Shown here one piece after another: positions 27,697 to 36,399 of a stretch of 64,000 nucleotides of DNA (positions are counted from its first letter, which is position 1; each line of letters opens with the position of its first letter). The stretch comes from Streptomyces sp. HUAS ZL42 (GTDB lineage: Bacteria > Actinomycetota > Actinomycetes > Streptomycetales > Streptomycetaceae). Location: the NCBI RefSeq assembly GCF_040782645.1, contig NZ_CP160403.1:9645001-9709000 (forward strand), in the 5' to 3' direction. The notes under the pieces are model-generated. The model was not told the DNA's origin. It did not search any database and saw only the letters and a list, made by a program, of their open reading frames with translations. Both the position numbers and the translations under genes were made by a program.

Positions 27697-28794
27697 ATGA
27701 CCATCTCCCCACCACCCGCAACCGCCGAGGCGGCCCGTGCCGCCTCGCCGTTGACGATCAGCGAGCAAGGCGCGTTCTGGGTCGGCGTCGGGCGCAAGCC
27801 GACCGAGGCCGGGACCGCCGCCGAGGCCGCGATGTACGTCCAGTACCAGATCCCGGCCGATCTCCGGCATCCGCTGCCCGTGGTGATGGTCCACGGGGGT
27901 GGCGGCCAGGGCACGGACTACCTGTCGACGCCGGACGGGCGCCCCGGCTGGGCCACCCGGTTCCTCCAGGCCGGTTACGCCGTCTACGTGGTCGACCGTC
28001 CAGGTCACGGGCGCTCCCCGTATCACCCCGATGTCCTCGGGCCCATCGAGGGCGCGGCGCCGACGTACGAGTTCATCCGCTGGCTGTTCTGCGACGGGGC
28101 GGGACGACCTGGTGGCCAGTGGCCCGGCAGCGGCGAGATCGGCGACGACTCCGCGCTGGACCAGTTGATGGCGAGCCAGGGCCCGACGCTGCCCACCTTC
28201 GCCGAGAACGAGGAGCAGATGCGGCGCTGCGGGGCCGAGTTGCTGGACCGTATCGGACCGGCCGTGCTGGTCACCCACTCCATGGGGGGGCCGTTCGGCT
28301 GGCTGGTCGCCGATGCCCGGCCCGGGCTGGTGAAGGCCGTTGTCTCCATCGAGCCGATCGGGCCGCCGTTCACCGAGCTGCCCGGCCTCGGAAAGCTGGA
28401 GTGGGGGCTCACCGCGGCCCCGATCACTTACGAGCCGCCGGTACGGACCCCGGGGGAACTGCGCCTTCGGCTGCGCGAGGCGGGGGGCGACGGGCTGCAG
28501 GACTGTCTCGTCCAGGACGAAGAGGCAGGCGCCGTGCGGTCCCTGCCAGGGCTCCAGGGCTTCCCGATCGCCGTGGTCGCGGCCGACCACTCGCCGGTCG
28601 CGTCGTTCCAGCACGGTATCGCCGACTACCTCGCCCAGGCCGGTGCCGACGTCGAGTTGCTGCGCCTGGCGGACCTGGGGCTCACGGGCAACGGTCACCT
28701 GCCCATGGGCGAGAAGAACTCCGACGACGTGGCCGAGGCACTGATGACCTGGCTGAACAAGCGACTGGCGGATGTGCAGGAAACGTCCCGATGA
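27697..28794 (+). CDS. Alpha/beta hydrolase (serine esterase type)
   Basis: A 365-residue alpha/beta-fold hydrolase. HGGGGQG forms the oxyanion hole, DRPGHGRS is a typical strand-turn, the nucleophile elbow is THSMGG, and a C-terminal GNGHLPM supplies the histidine. No signal peptide, so it acts in the cytoplasm. GGAGG at 27685-27689 sets ATG 27697. It is coupled by ATGA to the flavin hydroxylase gene. It could release an aromatic or alicyclic acid or alcohol from an ester for the downstream oxygenases; this is inferred from context. Confidence 0.9.
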   Translation: MTISPPPATAEAARAASPLTISEQGAFWVGVGRKPTEAGTAAEAAMYVQYQIPADLRHPLPVVMVHGGGGQGTDYLSTPDGRPGWATRFLQAGYAVYVVDRPGHGRSPYHPDVLGPIEGAAPTYEFIRWLFCDGAGRPGGQWPGSGEIGDDSALDQLMASQGPTLPTFAENEEQMRRCGAELLDRIGPAVLVTHSMGGPFGWLVADARPGLVKAVVSIEPIGPPFTELPGLGKLEWGLTAAPITYEPPVRTPGELRLRLREAGGDGLQDCLVQDEEAGAVRSLPGLQGFPIAVVAADHSPVASFQHGIADYLAQAGADVELLRLADLGLTGNGHLPMGEKNSDDVAEALMTWLNKRLADVQETSR

Positions 28795-30131
28795 CAACCG
28801 TGCCGAGTGTCGAGACCGATGTGCTCATCGTGGGCAGCGGGCCCGCGGGAGCGAGCGCCGCACTGGCGCTGAGCACCTATGGCGTGCCGAACGTCATGGT
28901 CACCCGCTACTCACGCCTCGCGGACACGCCCCGGGCGCACATCACCAACCAGCGCACCATGGAAGTGCTGCGTGACCTGGGTGTCGAAGAGGATGTGATC
29001 GCCCAGGCCACCCCGCAGCATCTGATGGGCAACACCGTCTTCTGCACCGCCGTCGCGGGCGAGGAGCTCGGCCGGCTGAGGTCCTGGGGCAACGAACCGC
29101 TCGTGCAGGCCGCCCACGAGCTGGCGAGCCCCACCCGCATGTGCGACATGCCGCAGCACCTCATGGAGCCGGTGCTCGTGAACGCGGCCATAGCACGCGG
29201 AAGCCGACTGCGGTTCGGCACCGAGTACCTGTCGCACGAGCAGGACGCCGACGGCGTGACCGTCATGGTCCGCGACCGGCTGCGCGGTGACACGTACACC
29301 ATCCGCGCCAAGTACTTGATCGGCGCGGACGGCGGCCGCAGCAAGGTGGCCGAGGACGCCGGGCTGCCGATGGGCGGCCAGATGGGCGTGGCCGGCAGCA
29401 TCAACATCGTCTTCGACGCGGACCTCACCAAGTACGTGGCGCACCGACCCGCCACCCTCTACTGGGTGCTGGCGCCCGGCGCGACCGTGGGCGGCATCGG
29501 CGCCGGCCTGGTGCGCTGCGTACGGACGTGGAACGAGTGGCTGATCGTGTGGGGCTACGACGTCGACGCCGGGCCGCCGGACCTCACCGAGGAGTACGCC
29601 CTGTCCGTCGTCCGCAAGCTGATCGGCGACGACGAGATCCCGGTGACCATCAAGTCGTCCTCCGCGTGGACGGTCAACGAGATGTACGCCGAGACGTACT
29701 CCAGCGGCCGGGTGTTCTGCGCGGGCGACGCCTGCCACCGGCACCCACCGTCCAACGGGCTGGGCTCCAACACCTCCATCCAGGACTCCTACAACCTGGC
29801 GTGGAAGCTGAAGCTCGTCCTGGACGGCTCCGCGTCCCCGTCCCTGCTGGACACCTACAGTGACGAGCGGGCACCGGTCGGCAGGCAGGTCGTCACCCGG
29901 GCCAACCAGTCCATCGGTGAGACGGCACCCGTCTTCGAGGCGCTCGGCGGTCTGGCGCCGCAGACCCCCGAGCAGCTGTGGCGGAACATCGCCGCCCGCA
30001 AGGACGCCACCACGGAGGCCGAGGAGCAGCGGGCGCGGCTGCGGGAGGCGATCGCCTTCAAGGCATACGAGTTCAACGCCCACGGCGTGGACCTCAACCA
30101 GCGCTACACCTCCGCCGCGATCGTCGCATGA
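28791..30131 (+). CDS. FAD-dependent aromatic hydroxylase (TfdB-like), C-terminally truncated
   Basis: A 446-residue class A flavoprotein hydroxylase. The dinucleotide motif GSGPAGASAA is at about 16-25, the substrate-side DG motif in IGADGGRS near 180, and the FAD-ribityl GD motif in VFCAGDACHRHPPSNGLGSNTSIQDSYNLAWKL near 310-340. It resembles 2,4-dichlorophenol/phenol hydroxylases, which have about 590 residues. Here the protein stops at AAIVA and the C-terminal thioredoxin-like domain is missing; the next bases belong to a maleylacetate reductase remnant. The catalytic core is intact, so partial function is possible. Confidence 0.87.
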   Translation: MTTVPSVETDVLIVGSGPAGASAALALSTYGVPNVMVTRYSRLADTPRAHITNQRTMEVLRDLGVEEDVIAQATPQHLMGNTVFCTAVAGEELGRLRSWGNEPLVQAAHELASPTRMCDMPQHLMEPVLVNAAIARGSRLRFGTEYLSHEQDADGVTVMVRDRLRGDTYTIRAKYLIGADGGRSKVAEDAGLPMGGQMGVAGSINIVFDADLTKYVAHRPATLYWVLAPGATVGGIGAGLVRCVRTWNEWLIVWGYDVDAGPPDLTEEYALSVVRKLIGDDEIPVTIKSSSAWTVNEMYAETYSSGRVFCAGDACHRHPPSNGLGSNTSIQDSYNLAWKLKLVLDGSASPSLLDTYSDERAPVGRQVVTRANQSIGETAPVFEALGGLAPQTPEQLWRNIAARKDATTEAEEQRARLREAIAFKAYEFNAHGVDLNQRYTSAAIVA

Positions 30132-30549
30132 CGCGCGCAGCCGCGCGCTGTACGGGGCGTGGCTGCGGTGCCTGTCTCGGCGCCACCACCATGGGGCTGC
30201 ACCACAAGCTCTGCCATGTGCTCGGCGGCACCTTGGACCTGCCGCACGCCGAGACACACGCCGTCGTCCTGCCCCATGTGCCGGCCTTCAACGCGCCGGC
30301 GGTTCCCGGGGCACTGGCGGCGCTGCGCCGGGCGCTCGATGTCCCGGATCCGGTACGGGAGTTGCACGAGCTGGGCGAGCGGCTGGGCATCCCGCGATCG
30401 CTCGCCGACCTGGGCCTGACCGCCGCCGACGTGGACCGTGCGGTCGATGTCGCTCTCGGGGCGCCGTACGCGAATCCCCGCCCGGCCTCCGCCGACGATC
30501 TGCCGTCCTGCACGCGGCCTGGGCGGGCGAGCCGCCGTACGGCGGCTGA
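30125..30549 (+). pseudogene. Maleylacetate reductase remnant, C-terminal part
   Basis: Starting at the truncated hydroxylase end, the frames give DARSRALYGAWL, then LGATTMGLHHKLCHVLGGTLDLPHAETHAVVLPHV (metal-binding histidines) and AALRRALDVPDP, ending HAAWAGEPPYGG. Shifts near 30170 and 30505 break it. This is the iron-dependent alcohol dehydrogenase fold of maleylacetate reductases, which take ring-cleavage products of hydroxyquinol or chlorocatechols to 3-oxoadipate. The N-terminal half is gone. It indicates that this module once went through a hydroxyquinol-type ring cleavage. Confidence 0.8.
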
Positions 30550-30555
30550 CCCCTC

Positions 30556-31455
30556 CTACCGGGAGATCTCGGCGTACGGAACGCCGCTCGCGCGTCGGGC
30601 CACCCGGCGTGCGAGCTCGGCGAACGCCGGGGCGGCGGGCGAGTGACCGGCCTCCGGAAACACGACGGCAGCCACCAAGCCGAGGGGCTCCTTCGGAGCG
30701 ACATTCTCCACTCCCGGGTGCGGGAACATCCGGGTGGCCGACAGCGGCATCAGTCCCACCATGTGCTGGTAGGCGATCTTCAAGGACACGTCCTGGGCCG
30801 AGCGGGCGTGGAAGCCGACCGTCGGGGCGTCATCCCCGTTTCGTCCGCCCACCCAGAAGTCGAGGCCCGGCTCGGGGGTGACCCAGGGCTGATCGAAGAC
30901 CTCGGTCACGTCTACCGCGGCTGCCCCAGCCAGCGGATGCCCCTTCCACAGCGCGAGGGAAGCGGGCTCGGTGAAGATCGGTACGCGTGTCACGCCCGGC
31001 ATGTCGACGTTCAGGGGCAACAGCGCCACGTCGCACTCGCCGGCCAGCAGCGGGGCGAGACCCTGGTGGAAGTCCGCTTCATGTACCCGGACCGTGACGC
31101 TGGGATACCGCTCGCAGAACGCCTCGATGACCGGATGCGTCAGCTCCGCGAGAGCCACCCCGTAGAGCGCGACCCGCACCTCGTCCCGTCGCCTGGCCCG
31201 GATGGCGCCCGCGGCGGCGGCGAGCCGGTCGGCGTCGGCCAGCACCTCGCCCGCCCGTTCGAGCAGTTCCGCGCCGTCGGCGGTGAGCGCCACATGCCGT
31301 TTGTCGCGGTCGAACAACTGGACGCCCAGCTCACGCTCGAGGGCGGCGATCGATCGCGTCAGCGCGGGCTGGGTGAGGTGCAGACGCTCGGCGGCGACCC
31401 GGTAATTCAAGGTCTCGGCGAGCGCCGAGAAATGGCGCAGGCTCCGGAGTTCCAC
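30556..31455 (-). CDS. LysR-family transcriptional regulator
   Basis: A 299-residue LysR protein. The N-terminal helix-turn-helix is at 15-60 (LRHFSALAETLNYRVAAERLHLTQPALTRSIAALERELG); the effector domain starts near 90 (DEVRVALYGVAL). It is divergent from the two-component monooxygenase operon, the usual layout for a regulator of its neighbour, with a 17-base perfect palindrome between them. The inducer is unknown; LysR proteins of aromatic pathways sense the substrate or a ring-cleavage product. Confidence 0.92.
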   Translation of the reverse strand: MELRSLRHFSALAETLNYRVAAERLHLTQPALTRSIAALERELGVQLFDRDKRHVALTADGAELLERAGEVLADADRLAAAAGAIRARRRDEVRVALYGVALAELTHPVIEAFCERYPSVTVRVHEADFHQGLAPLLAGECDVALLPLNVDMPGVTRVPIFTEPASLALWKGHPLAGAAAVDVTEVFDQPWVTPEPGLDFWVGGRNGDDAPTVGFHARSAQDVSLKIAYQHMVGLMPLSATRMFPHPGVENVAPKEPLGLVAAVVFPEAGHSPAAPAFAELARRVARRASGVPYAEISR

Positions 31456-31569
31456 TCAGCCCTCCAGAAAGGCGAGGTCCACAGCGTTGTGGTCCGCGCC
31501 AGGTTACAGCGCGCTTCCCCGCACGTCACCAGTCAGAAATGTGCGGCATTCCCGTCACCCTCTCCGACC

Positions 31570-31586
31570 TGCTGTGATGCACAGCA
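31570..31586. promoter_or_regulatory. Perfect palindrome in the LysR-monooxygenase promoter region
   Basis: TGCTGTG-ATG-CACAGCA: seven-base arms and a three-base centre, placed 115 bases from the LysR start and 86 bases before the monooxygenase start. A likely binding site of the adjacent LysR protein. Confidence 0.5.
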
Positions 31587-31671
31587 CTCATCAAGCCCCC
31601 AGTTACCGGCATTGGACGGTCCTTCGCCGCGCTGCCAACACTCCCTTCAGGCCGACCCAGAACAGCAGCGG

Positions 31672-32925
31672 ATGGGGTGCGAATTGTCCGAGACAACCGA
31701 GGCAGCCGAGAAGATCATCGAGATTCCGCAGCCGGAGCCGGACCTGACACCGGAGGAACTGGTGCGCCGGGCCGCCGGCATGAGGGCCTGGCTACGTGAT
31801 CATCAGGACGAGACCGAACAGCGGACCGGTATCCCCGAGGACACGCACAAGGCGTTCCTGGAGGCGGGTTTCTACCGGTCCCTCCAGCCACGCCGCTTCG
31901 GCGGCTACGAGTTCGACCTGCGGACCTACTCCCGGATGGTCACCGAGGTGGCCCGCGGCTGCCCGTCCAGCGGCTGGAACCTGTGTCTGGCCGCCTCCCA
32001 CAGCCTGGTGGTGGCCGGCCGCTTCCCCGAGAGCACCCAGCGCGAGGTGTTCGGGCCGGACGGTGACTTCCGGGCCCCACTGCCGATCGCCCCGAGCGCC
32101 ACCGCGACGAGGACCCCCGACGGGTACCTGGTCAACGGCCGCTGGGACTACTCCTCCGGGGTCAACGTCTCCACGCACTTCCTGGGTGGCGTGCTCATCA
32201 TCGACGAAGAGGGCGGCATTCCCACGCCGGGCATGGTGCTCGTGCCCTCCGGCTGGCGGATGCTCGACAACTGGGGCGAGATCCTGGGCTTCCGCGGCAG
32301 CGGCTCCAACAGCGTCGTGGCCGAGGACGTCCTCGTACCGCATGAGTACGTGTCCAGGACCCACCTCGCGGCGAGCGACGCCACCGACGGGCCGGGTGTG
32401 GAACTGCACGGCAACCCGATGTACGCGGGCCGGCTGATGTCGTTCTTCAACATCCAGCTGTGTTCGATCGTGGCGGGCACCGCCTGGGCCGCAGTCGACG
32501 AGTACCGGCGGATCATCACCACCAAGAACAGTGTGCTGCCGCCCTTCAAGCCGCGCAGCCACGATCCGGAACATCAGCGCAACCTCGGCCTGGCCACGGC
32601 CCTGGCCGACAGCGCGCAGCGGATCATCCTGTCGGTCGCCGACGACTACACCACGTACGCCGCCCGGGGCCTGGCAGGGGGCGAGCCCTTCTCCGAACTG
32701 GACGACCAGGCCCTCTCCCTCACGGCCCGGCAGTCCGGCCAACTCGCCTGCCAGGCCGTCGAGATGCTGGCCTCGGCCAGTGGCTCCAGCGCGCTGGCGA
32801 ACGGCGAGCGCATGCAGCGGTACCTGCGCGACGTCGCCACGTACAAGACCCACATCAACGCGCAGCACGGCTCGTGGGCTGCGGCGTACGCCCGTTCTCT
32901 GCTCGGGCTGGAGACCCCGGCGTGA
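31672..32925 (+). CDS. Flavin-dependent monooxygenase, acyl-CoA dehydrogenase fold (HsaA type)
   Basis: A protein of 417 residues with the acyl-CoA dehydrogenase fold used by reduced-flavin oxygenases such as HsaA and related two-component hydroxylases. Supporting patterns are RRFGGYEFDLRTYSRMVTEVARGCPSSGWNL near 60-95, VNGRWDYSSGV near 155, and LGFRGSGSNSVVAEDV near 205-220, where a true dehydrogenase would show other contacts. The gene directly downstream is a flavin reductase, coupled by GTGA, which confirms the two-component assignment. Start ATG 31672; TTG 31684 is possible. Substrate probably phenolic. Confidence 0.87.
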   Translation: MGCELSETTEAAEKIIEIPQPEPDLTPEELVRRAAGMRAWLRDHQDETEQRTGIPEDTHKAFLEAGFYRSLQPRRFGGYEFDLRTYSRMVTEVARGCPSSGWNLCLAASHSLVVAGRFPESTQREVFGPDGDFRAPLPIAPSATATRTPDGYLVNGRWDYSSGVNVSTHFLGGVLIIDEEGGIPTPGMVLVPSGWRMLDNWGEILGFRGSGSNSVVAEDVLVPHEYVSRTHLAASDATDGPGVELHGNPMYAGRLMSFFNIQLCSIVAGTAWAAVDEYRRIITTKNSVLPPFKPRSHDPEHQRNLGLATALADSAQRIILSVADDYTTYAARGLAGGEPFSELDDQALSLTARQSGQLACQAVEMLASASGSSALANGERMQRYLRDVATYKTHINAQHGSWAAAYARSLLGLETPA

Positions 32926-33494
32926 ACCGGCAGACGCCCGCCGCGACGGCGCCCGGCGGTGGCCCGGCGGACGACCCCGGCCTGTTCCGGCACGTGCTCG
33001 GCCACTACCCGACGGGTGTCACGGTGGTCACCGCGAAGGAACCCGACGGCACCCCGGTCGGCATGGTGATCGGCTCGTTCACCTCGGTGTCCCTGGACCC
33101 TCCGCTCGTCGCGTTCCTCCCAGGCCGCTCCTCCACGACCTGGCCCAGGATCATGGCCGGCGGCTCCTTCTGCGTGAACGTGCTGGCCGCCGGCCAGGAG
33201 GGCCTTTGCCGGGACGTCAGCGCCAAGGCACCCGACGTCTTCGACCGCCACCCGTGGCGCGGTGCGGCCTCGGGCAGCCCCGTCCTGGCGGGCGTCGTCG
33301 CCTGGATCGACTGCGACATCGCCGACGTGTGGACCCTCGGCGACCACTACTTCGTCCTCGGCCGCGTACGGGAACTCGGGGTGGAGAAGACCGGCGGCGC
33401 ACCGCTGGTCTTCTCCCGGGGGCGGCTCGCCCCGTTGCCGCCCCGCCGGGACCACGACGAATCGGCCGACTACACATGGCCCGACTGGTTCTGA
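32922..33494 (+). CDS. Flavin reductase of the two-component monooxygenase
   Basis: A 190-residue flavin reductase-like protein (FMN-binding split barrel). FRHVLGHYPTGVTVVTA near 22-38, GMVIGSFTSVSLDPPLVAF near 45-64 and WPRIMAGGSFCVNVLA are typical. It would reduce free FAD or FMN with NAD(P)H for the oxygenase encoded just upstream. The GTG start overlaps the upstream stop. Confidence 0.93.
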   Translation: MNRQTPAATAPGGGPADDPGLFRHVLGHYPTGVTVVTAKEPDGTPVGMVIGSFTSVSLDPPLVAFLPGRSSTTWPRIMAGGSFCVNVLAAGQEGLCRDVSAKAPDVFDRHPWRGAASGSPVLAGVVAWIDCDIADVWTLGDHYFVLGRVRELGVEKTGGAPLVFSRGRLAPLPPRRDHDESADYTWPDWF

Positions 33495-33520
33495 GAGCTC
33501 CGAGAGAAAAGAGACGCACC

Positions 33521-35050
33521 ATGCGCAATCAAGGGCTCGGCTCGTGGCCCGCGCGGCGTGCCCGCATGGCACCGGAGGCCACCGCCGTCGTGCACGACGG
33601 TGGATCCCTGTCCTACGGAGAGCTGGCCGCGCGCGTGACGCGGCTCGCTCACGCCCTGCGTGCCCTGGGGGTCGGCCACGGTGACCGGGTGGCCTACCTG
33701 GGCGCGAACCATCCGGCCCTGGCGGAGACCCTGTTCGCCGTGAACACGCTGGGCGCCGTCTTCGTCCCGCTCAACACCCGCCTCGCGGCACCCGAGTTGG
33801 CCTTCATCCTGGGCGACTCGGGAGCGACGGTGCTGGTGTTCGGGGCCGAACTCACCGACACCGTCGACTCGTTCAGGGCCGACGTCGAGGTGAAGCACTA
33901 CGTCGAGGTGGGGAGCGCGTACGAGGAGCTGCTGGCGAACGCACCCGACGACCCCCTGGACGAGACGGTCGGCCTCGACGAGGTGTGCATGATCCAGTAC
34001 ACCTCGGGCACCAGCGGCCGCCCCAAGGGCGTCATGCTCACCCACGCCAACATCGCCTGGAACTGCTTCAACATCCTGCTGGACGTGGACATCGCCTCAG
34101 ACGACGTCGCTCTGGTGGTGGCACCGATGTTCCACACCGCCGCCCTCAACGCCGTCTTCCTGCCGGGCTTCCTCAAAGGAGGGACGTCGGTGCTGATGCG
34201 CGGCTTCGACCCGGAACGGGTGCTCGACGTCATCGCCGAGCACCGGGTGACGAGGATGTTCGGCGTGCCCGCGATGTACCAGGCCATGGCCCGGTCGCCG
34301 CGGTGGGCGACGGCCGATCTGTCGTCGATCCGGATCCTGATGTGCGCGGCGGCACCCGTCCCCAAGGCCCTCATCCACACATACCAGGACCGTGGCCTGA
34401 CCTTCCTGCAGGAGTACGGCCTGACCGAGACCGCCCCCGCCGCGCTGGGCCTGCGCGCACCGGACAGCATCCGCAAGGCCGGCTCGGCCGGCACACCCTG
34501 CTTCTTCACCGACGTACGCGTGGTGCGGCCCGACCTCACCGATGTCGCACCGGGCGAGGTCGGCGAGGTGATCATCTCGGGCCTCAACGTGATGAAGGGC
34601 TACTGGCAGTGGCCCGAAGCGACCAAGGACGCCTTCGTCGAAGGAAGTTGGTTCCGCTCCGGAGACGCGGCCACTGTCGACGAGGAGGGGTACGTCACGA
34701 TCGTCGACCGTATCAAGGACATGTACATCTCCGGCGGGGAGAACGTCTATCCGGCCGAGGTCGAGCAACTCCTCTACCAGCATCCCGCGGTCGCCGAATG
34801 CGCGGTGATCGGCGTACCCGACGAACGATGGGGCGAAGTGGGCAGAGCGCTGGTCGTGCCCCGCGCGGGCGCCGACGTGTCGCCCGACGACATCATGGAC
34901 TCCCTGTCCGGCCGACTCGCCAGGTACAAGCTCCCCAAGTCGGTCGTCCTCGTCGACGCCCTGCCCCGCAACGCCACCGGCAAGATCCTCAAGGCCCGCC
35001 TGCGCAGCCAGTACGGCTCCGTGCCGGCCCGAGGCGCCGAGGAGGCATGA
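33521..35050 (+). CDS. AMP-forming acyl/aryl-CoA ligase
   Basis: A 509-residue ANL-superfamily ligase of normal length. The phosphate-binding loop is YTSGTSGRPKG near 150-160, the YGLTETAP motif near 300, the GDAATVDEEGYVTIVDRIKDM hinge near 380-400, and the catalytic lysine in RNATGKILK near 490. It follows the reductase by 26 bases, so it belongs to the same transcript. It would activate a carboxylic acid substrate or product as CoA thioester. It could also supply acyl-CoA to cluster A, whose own ligase is broken. Confidence 0.93.
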   Translation: MRNQGLGSWPARRARMAPEATAVVHDGGSLSYGELAARVTRLAHALRALGVGHGDRVAYLGANHPALAETLFAVNTLGAVFVPLNTRLAAPELAFILGDSGATVLVFGAELTDTVDSFRADVEVKHYVEVGSAYEELLANAPDDPLDETVGLDEVCMIQYTSGTSGRPKGVMLTHANIAWNCFNILLDVDIASDDVALVVAPMFHTAALNAVFLPGFLKGGTSVLMRGFDPERVLDVIAEHRVTRMFGVPAMYQAMARSPRWATADLSSIRILMCAAAPVPKALIHTYQDRGLTFLQEYGLTETAPAALGLRAPDSIRKAGSAGTPCFFTDVRVVRPDLTDVAPGEVGEVIISGLNVMKGYWQWPEATKDAFVEGSWFRSGDAATVDEEGYVTIVDRIKDMYISGGENVYPAEVEQLLYQHPAVAECAVIGVPDERWGEVGRALVVPRAGADVSPDDIMDSLSGRLARYKLPKSVVLVDALPRNATGKILKARLRSQYGSVPARGAEEA

Positions 35051-35298
35051 CGCCAGGCTCCGTGCGTAGGACGCGGGCCCAGTCCCGGCCCACCGCACGG
35101 GATCTTCTCGATGCCTCCAAGCGCGTGCAGCTCACCAGCGGAGACCACGGCGGGCCGAAGGACAAGAGTCGAAAGGCCGGCGTAAGACCAGCAGCCTCGA
35201 CGGCAAGGCCTCACGCGCCGCCCGGCTGCGCGAAGTCGAACGCTTCCGGGATCCCCTCCGGGCCGCCGAACAGCGCTGCACCGCACACGAGGACTCCT

Positions 35299-35612
35299 CC
35301 CAGGCCCCAACCGGTGAGGGTTTCAGCGCCCGGCCCATCTCGGAGGCGGGCGGAAGGTAAGCCGCGGAGACCACACCGGTGTGCGGCAGCACCTCGAGCA
35401 ACACCACAAGCCCGGCCAGGCCTGCCAGTCCGCGCAAGGGGGTGCGCGCTCTGTCCAGAGTGCGCCGCACGCGGCCACCGCCCGGCCCGCCGGACCTGTC
35501 GCGGTCCCGGCGGGCTTCGTCTGTACGTGAGTGCTCCCGGAGGTACTCATGAGAACAGGGCGTCCAGGTCGGGCTTCCTACCGCGAAGATGCCGTCCTGC
35601 TCGCCGAGCGAG
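35299..35612 (-). repeat. Damaged copy of the permease/binding-protein junction of the ABC operon
   Basis: This segment is about 90 % identical, in the same orientation, to 25219-25578 (end of the binding-protein gene and first 80 codons of permease 1). It lacks about 45 bases present in the original (the part after CCGGTGAGGGT) and has small indels. The recognisable frame reads RTLDRARTPLRGLAGLAGLVVLLEVLPH. Unrelated sequence follows on both sides. Confidence 0.85.
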
Positions 35613-35689
35613 GACACGGTCTACGTATGGGCGTCGGTGCCTCGGTGGGAGAACTCGGCAGCGTAGTCAGCTCGTGTGGAGCCTGCTTC

Positions 35690-35851
35690 CTTGGTCCACT
35701 TCTCGGCCCGGCTGATGTGCAGTCCGAGGAGGGAGACCCAGTTCGCGGCCTCGTTGATCGCAGGCAGGGTGTGGTCGAGTGCCGGAGCCTGCACGGCATC
35801 CGGCATCAGCTTCACCTGCGTCACGATCTTCACGAACATGGAGCACAGCAA
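35690..35851 (-). pseudogene. tnpB: tnpB N-terminal stub
   Basis: MFVKIVTQVKLMPDAVQAPALDHTL and NEAANWVS are the start of the RNA-guided nuclease-like TnpB of IS200/IS605 elements (VKTVTQVKLLPDAVQ...NEAANWVS). After about 45 residues similarity stops. It diverges from tnpA at 35858, the usual arrangement of IS605-type elements, so the rest of tnpB and that end of the element were deleted. Confidence 0.75.
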
Positions 35852-35857
35852 TGGCCT

Positions 35858-36286
35858 ATGTCACCTCGTTGGGAACCAAACCCTGATGTACGCAGGGGAA
35901 GAAGCGTCGTCTACACCCTCCATGCACGCTTGGTCTTCACTCCAAAGTTCCGGCGGAAGGTCTTCAACGGCACGGTCCTCACCCGGTGTGAGGAGGTCAT
36001 GCGGAAGGTCTGCGAGGACTTCGGCGCGGAACTGCGGGAGTTCCACGGCGAGACCGATCACGTGCACCTGCTCGTGCACTATCCGCCCTCGATAGCGCTG
36101 TCCCGGCTCGTCGGCAGCCTCAAGGTCGTCTCCGCCCGCCGCCTACGCCAGGATTTCCCCGACCACATCAACAAGTATCTGTGGGGCGAACACTTCTGGT
36201 TTCCGTCCTACTTCGCCGGTTCCTGCGGTGGCGCACCGCTGGCCGTGGGCAAGGAGTACATCAAGAACCAGAAGCGCCCGGACTGA
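35858..36286 (+). CDS. tnpA: IS200/IS605-family transposase TnpA
   Basis: A 142-residue HUH single-strand transposase of normal length. The HUH pair is in HVHLLVHY near residue 68, and the nucleophilic tyrosine is in GKEYIKNQ near residue 135. VFTPKFRRKVF is the typical N-terminal strand. The start ATG 35858 gives a normal N-terminus. It appears intact. The element end downstream contains hairpins, and a tnpB stub lies upstream. Confidence 0.92.
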   Translation: MSPRWEPNPDVRRGRSVVYTLHARLVFTPKFRRKVFNGTVLTRCEEVMRKVCEDFGAELREFHGETDHVHLLVHYPPSIALSRLVGSLKVVSARRLRQDFPDHINKYLWGEHFWFPSYFAGSCGGAPLAVGKEYIKNQKRPD

Positions 36287-36289
36287 GCG

Positions 36290-36399
36290 CGGTTTCGTCG
36301 AGTGAGCTTTACGCAGCGATGCGGCGGCGCTCCGCGCCGCCCGCCTCACGATGCAATTCCTCTCGGTCTGAAGACCCGGGGTTCCTTGCAAGATCAGGC
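36290..36399 (+). mobile_element. Terminal region of the IS200/IS605-type element
   Basis: A hairpin of eight perfect pairs (36323-36330 with 36334-36341, loop TCC) is followed by CAATTCCTCTCGG-TCTGAAGACC-CGGGGTTCCTTGCAAGA, which has the CGGT...ACCCGGG foldback and the end sequence usual for actinobacterial IS605 elements. The adjoining VanZ-like frame resumes at 36393, which places the element end near there. Confidence 0.6.
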
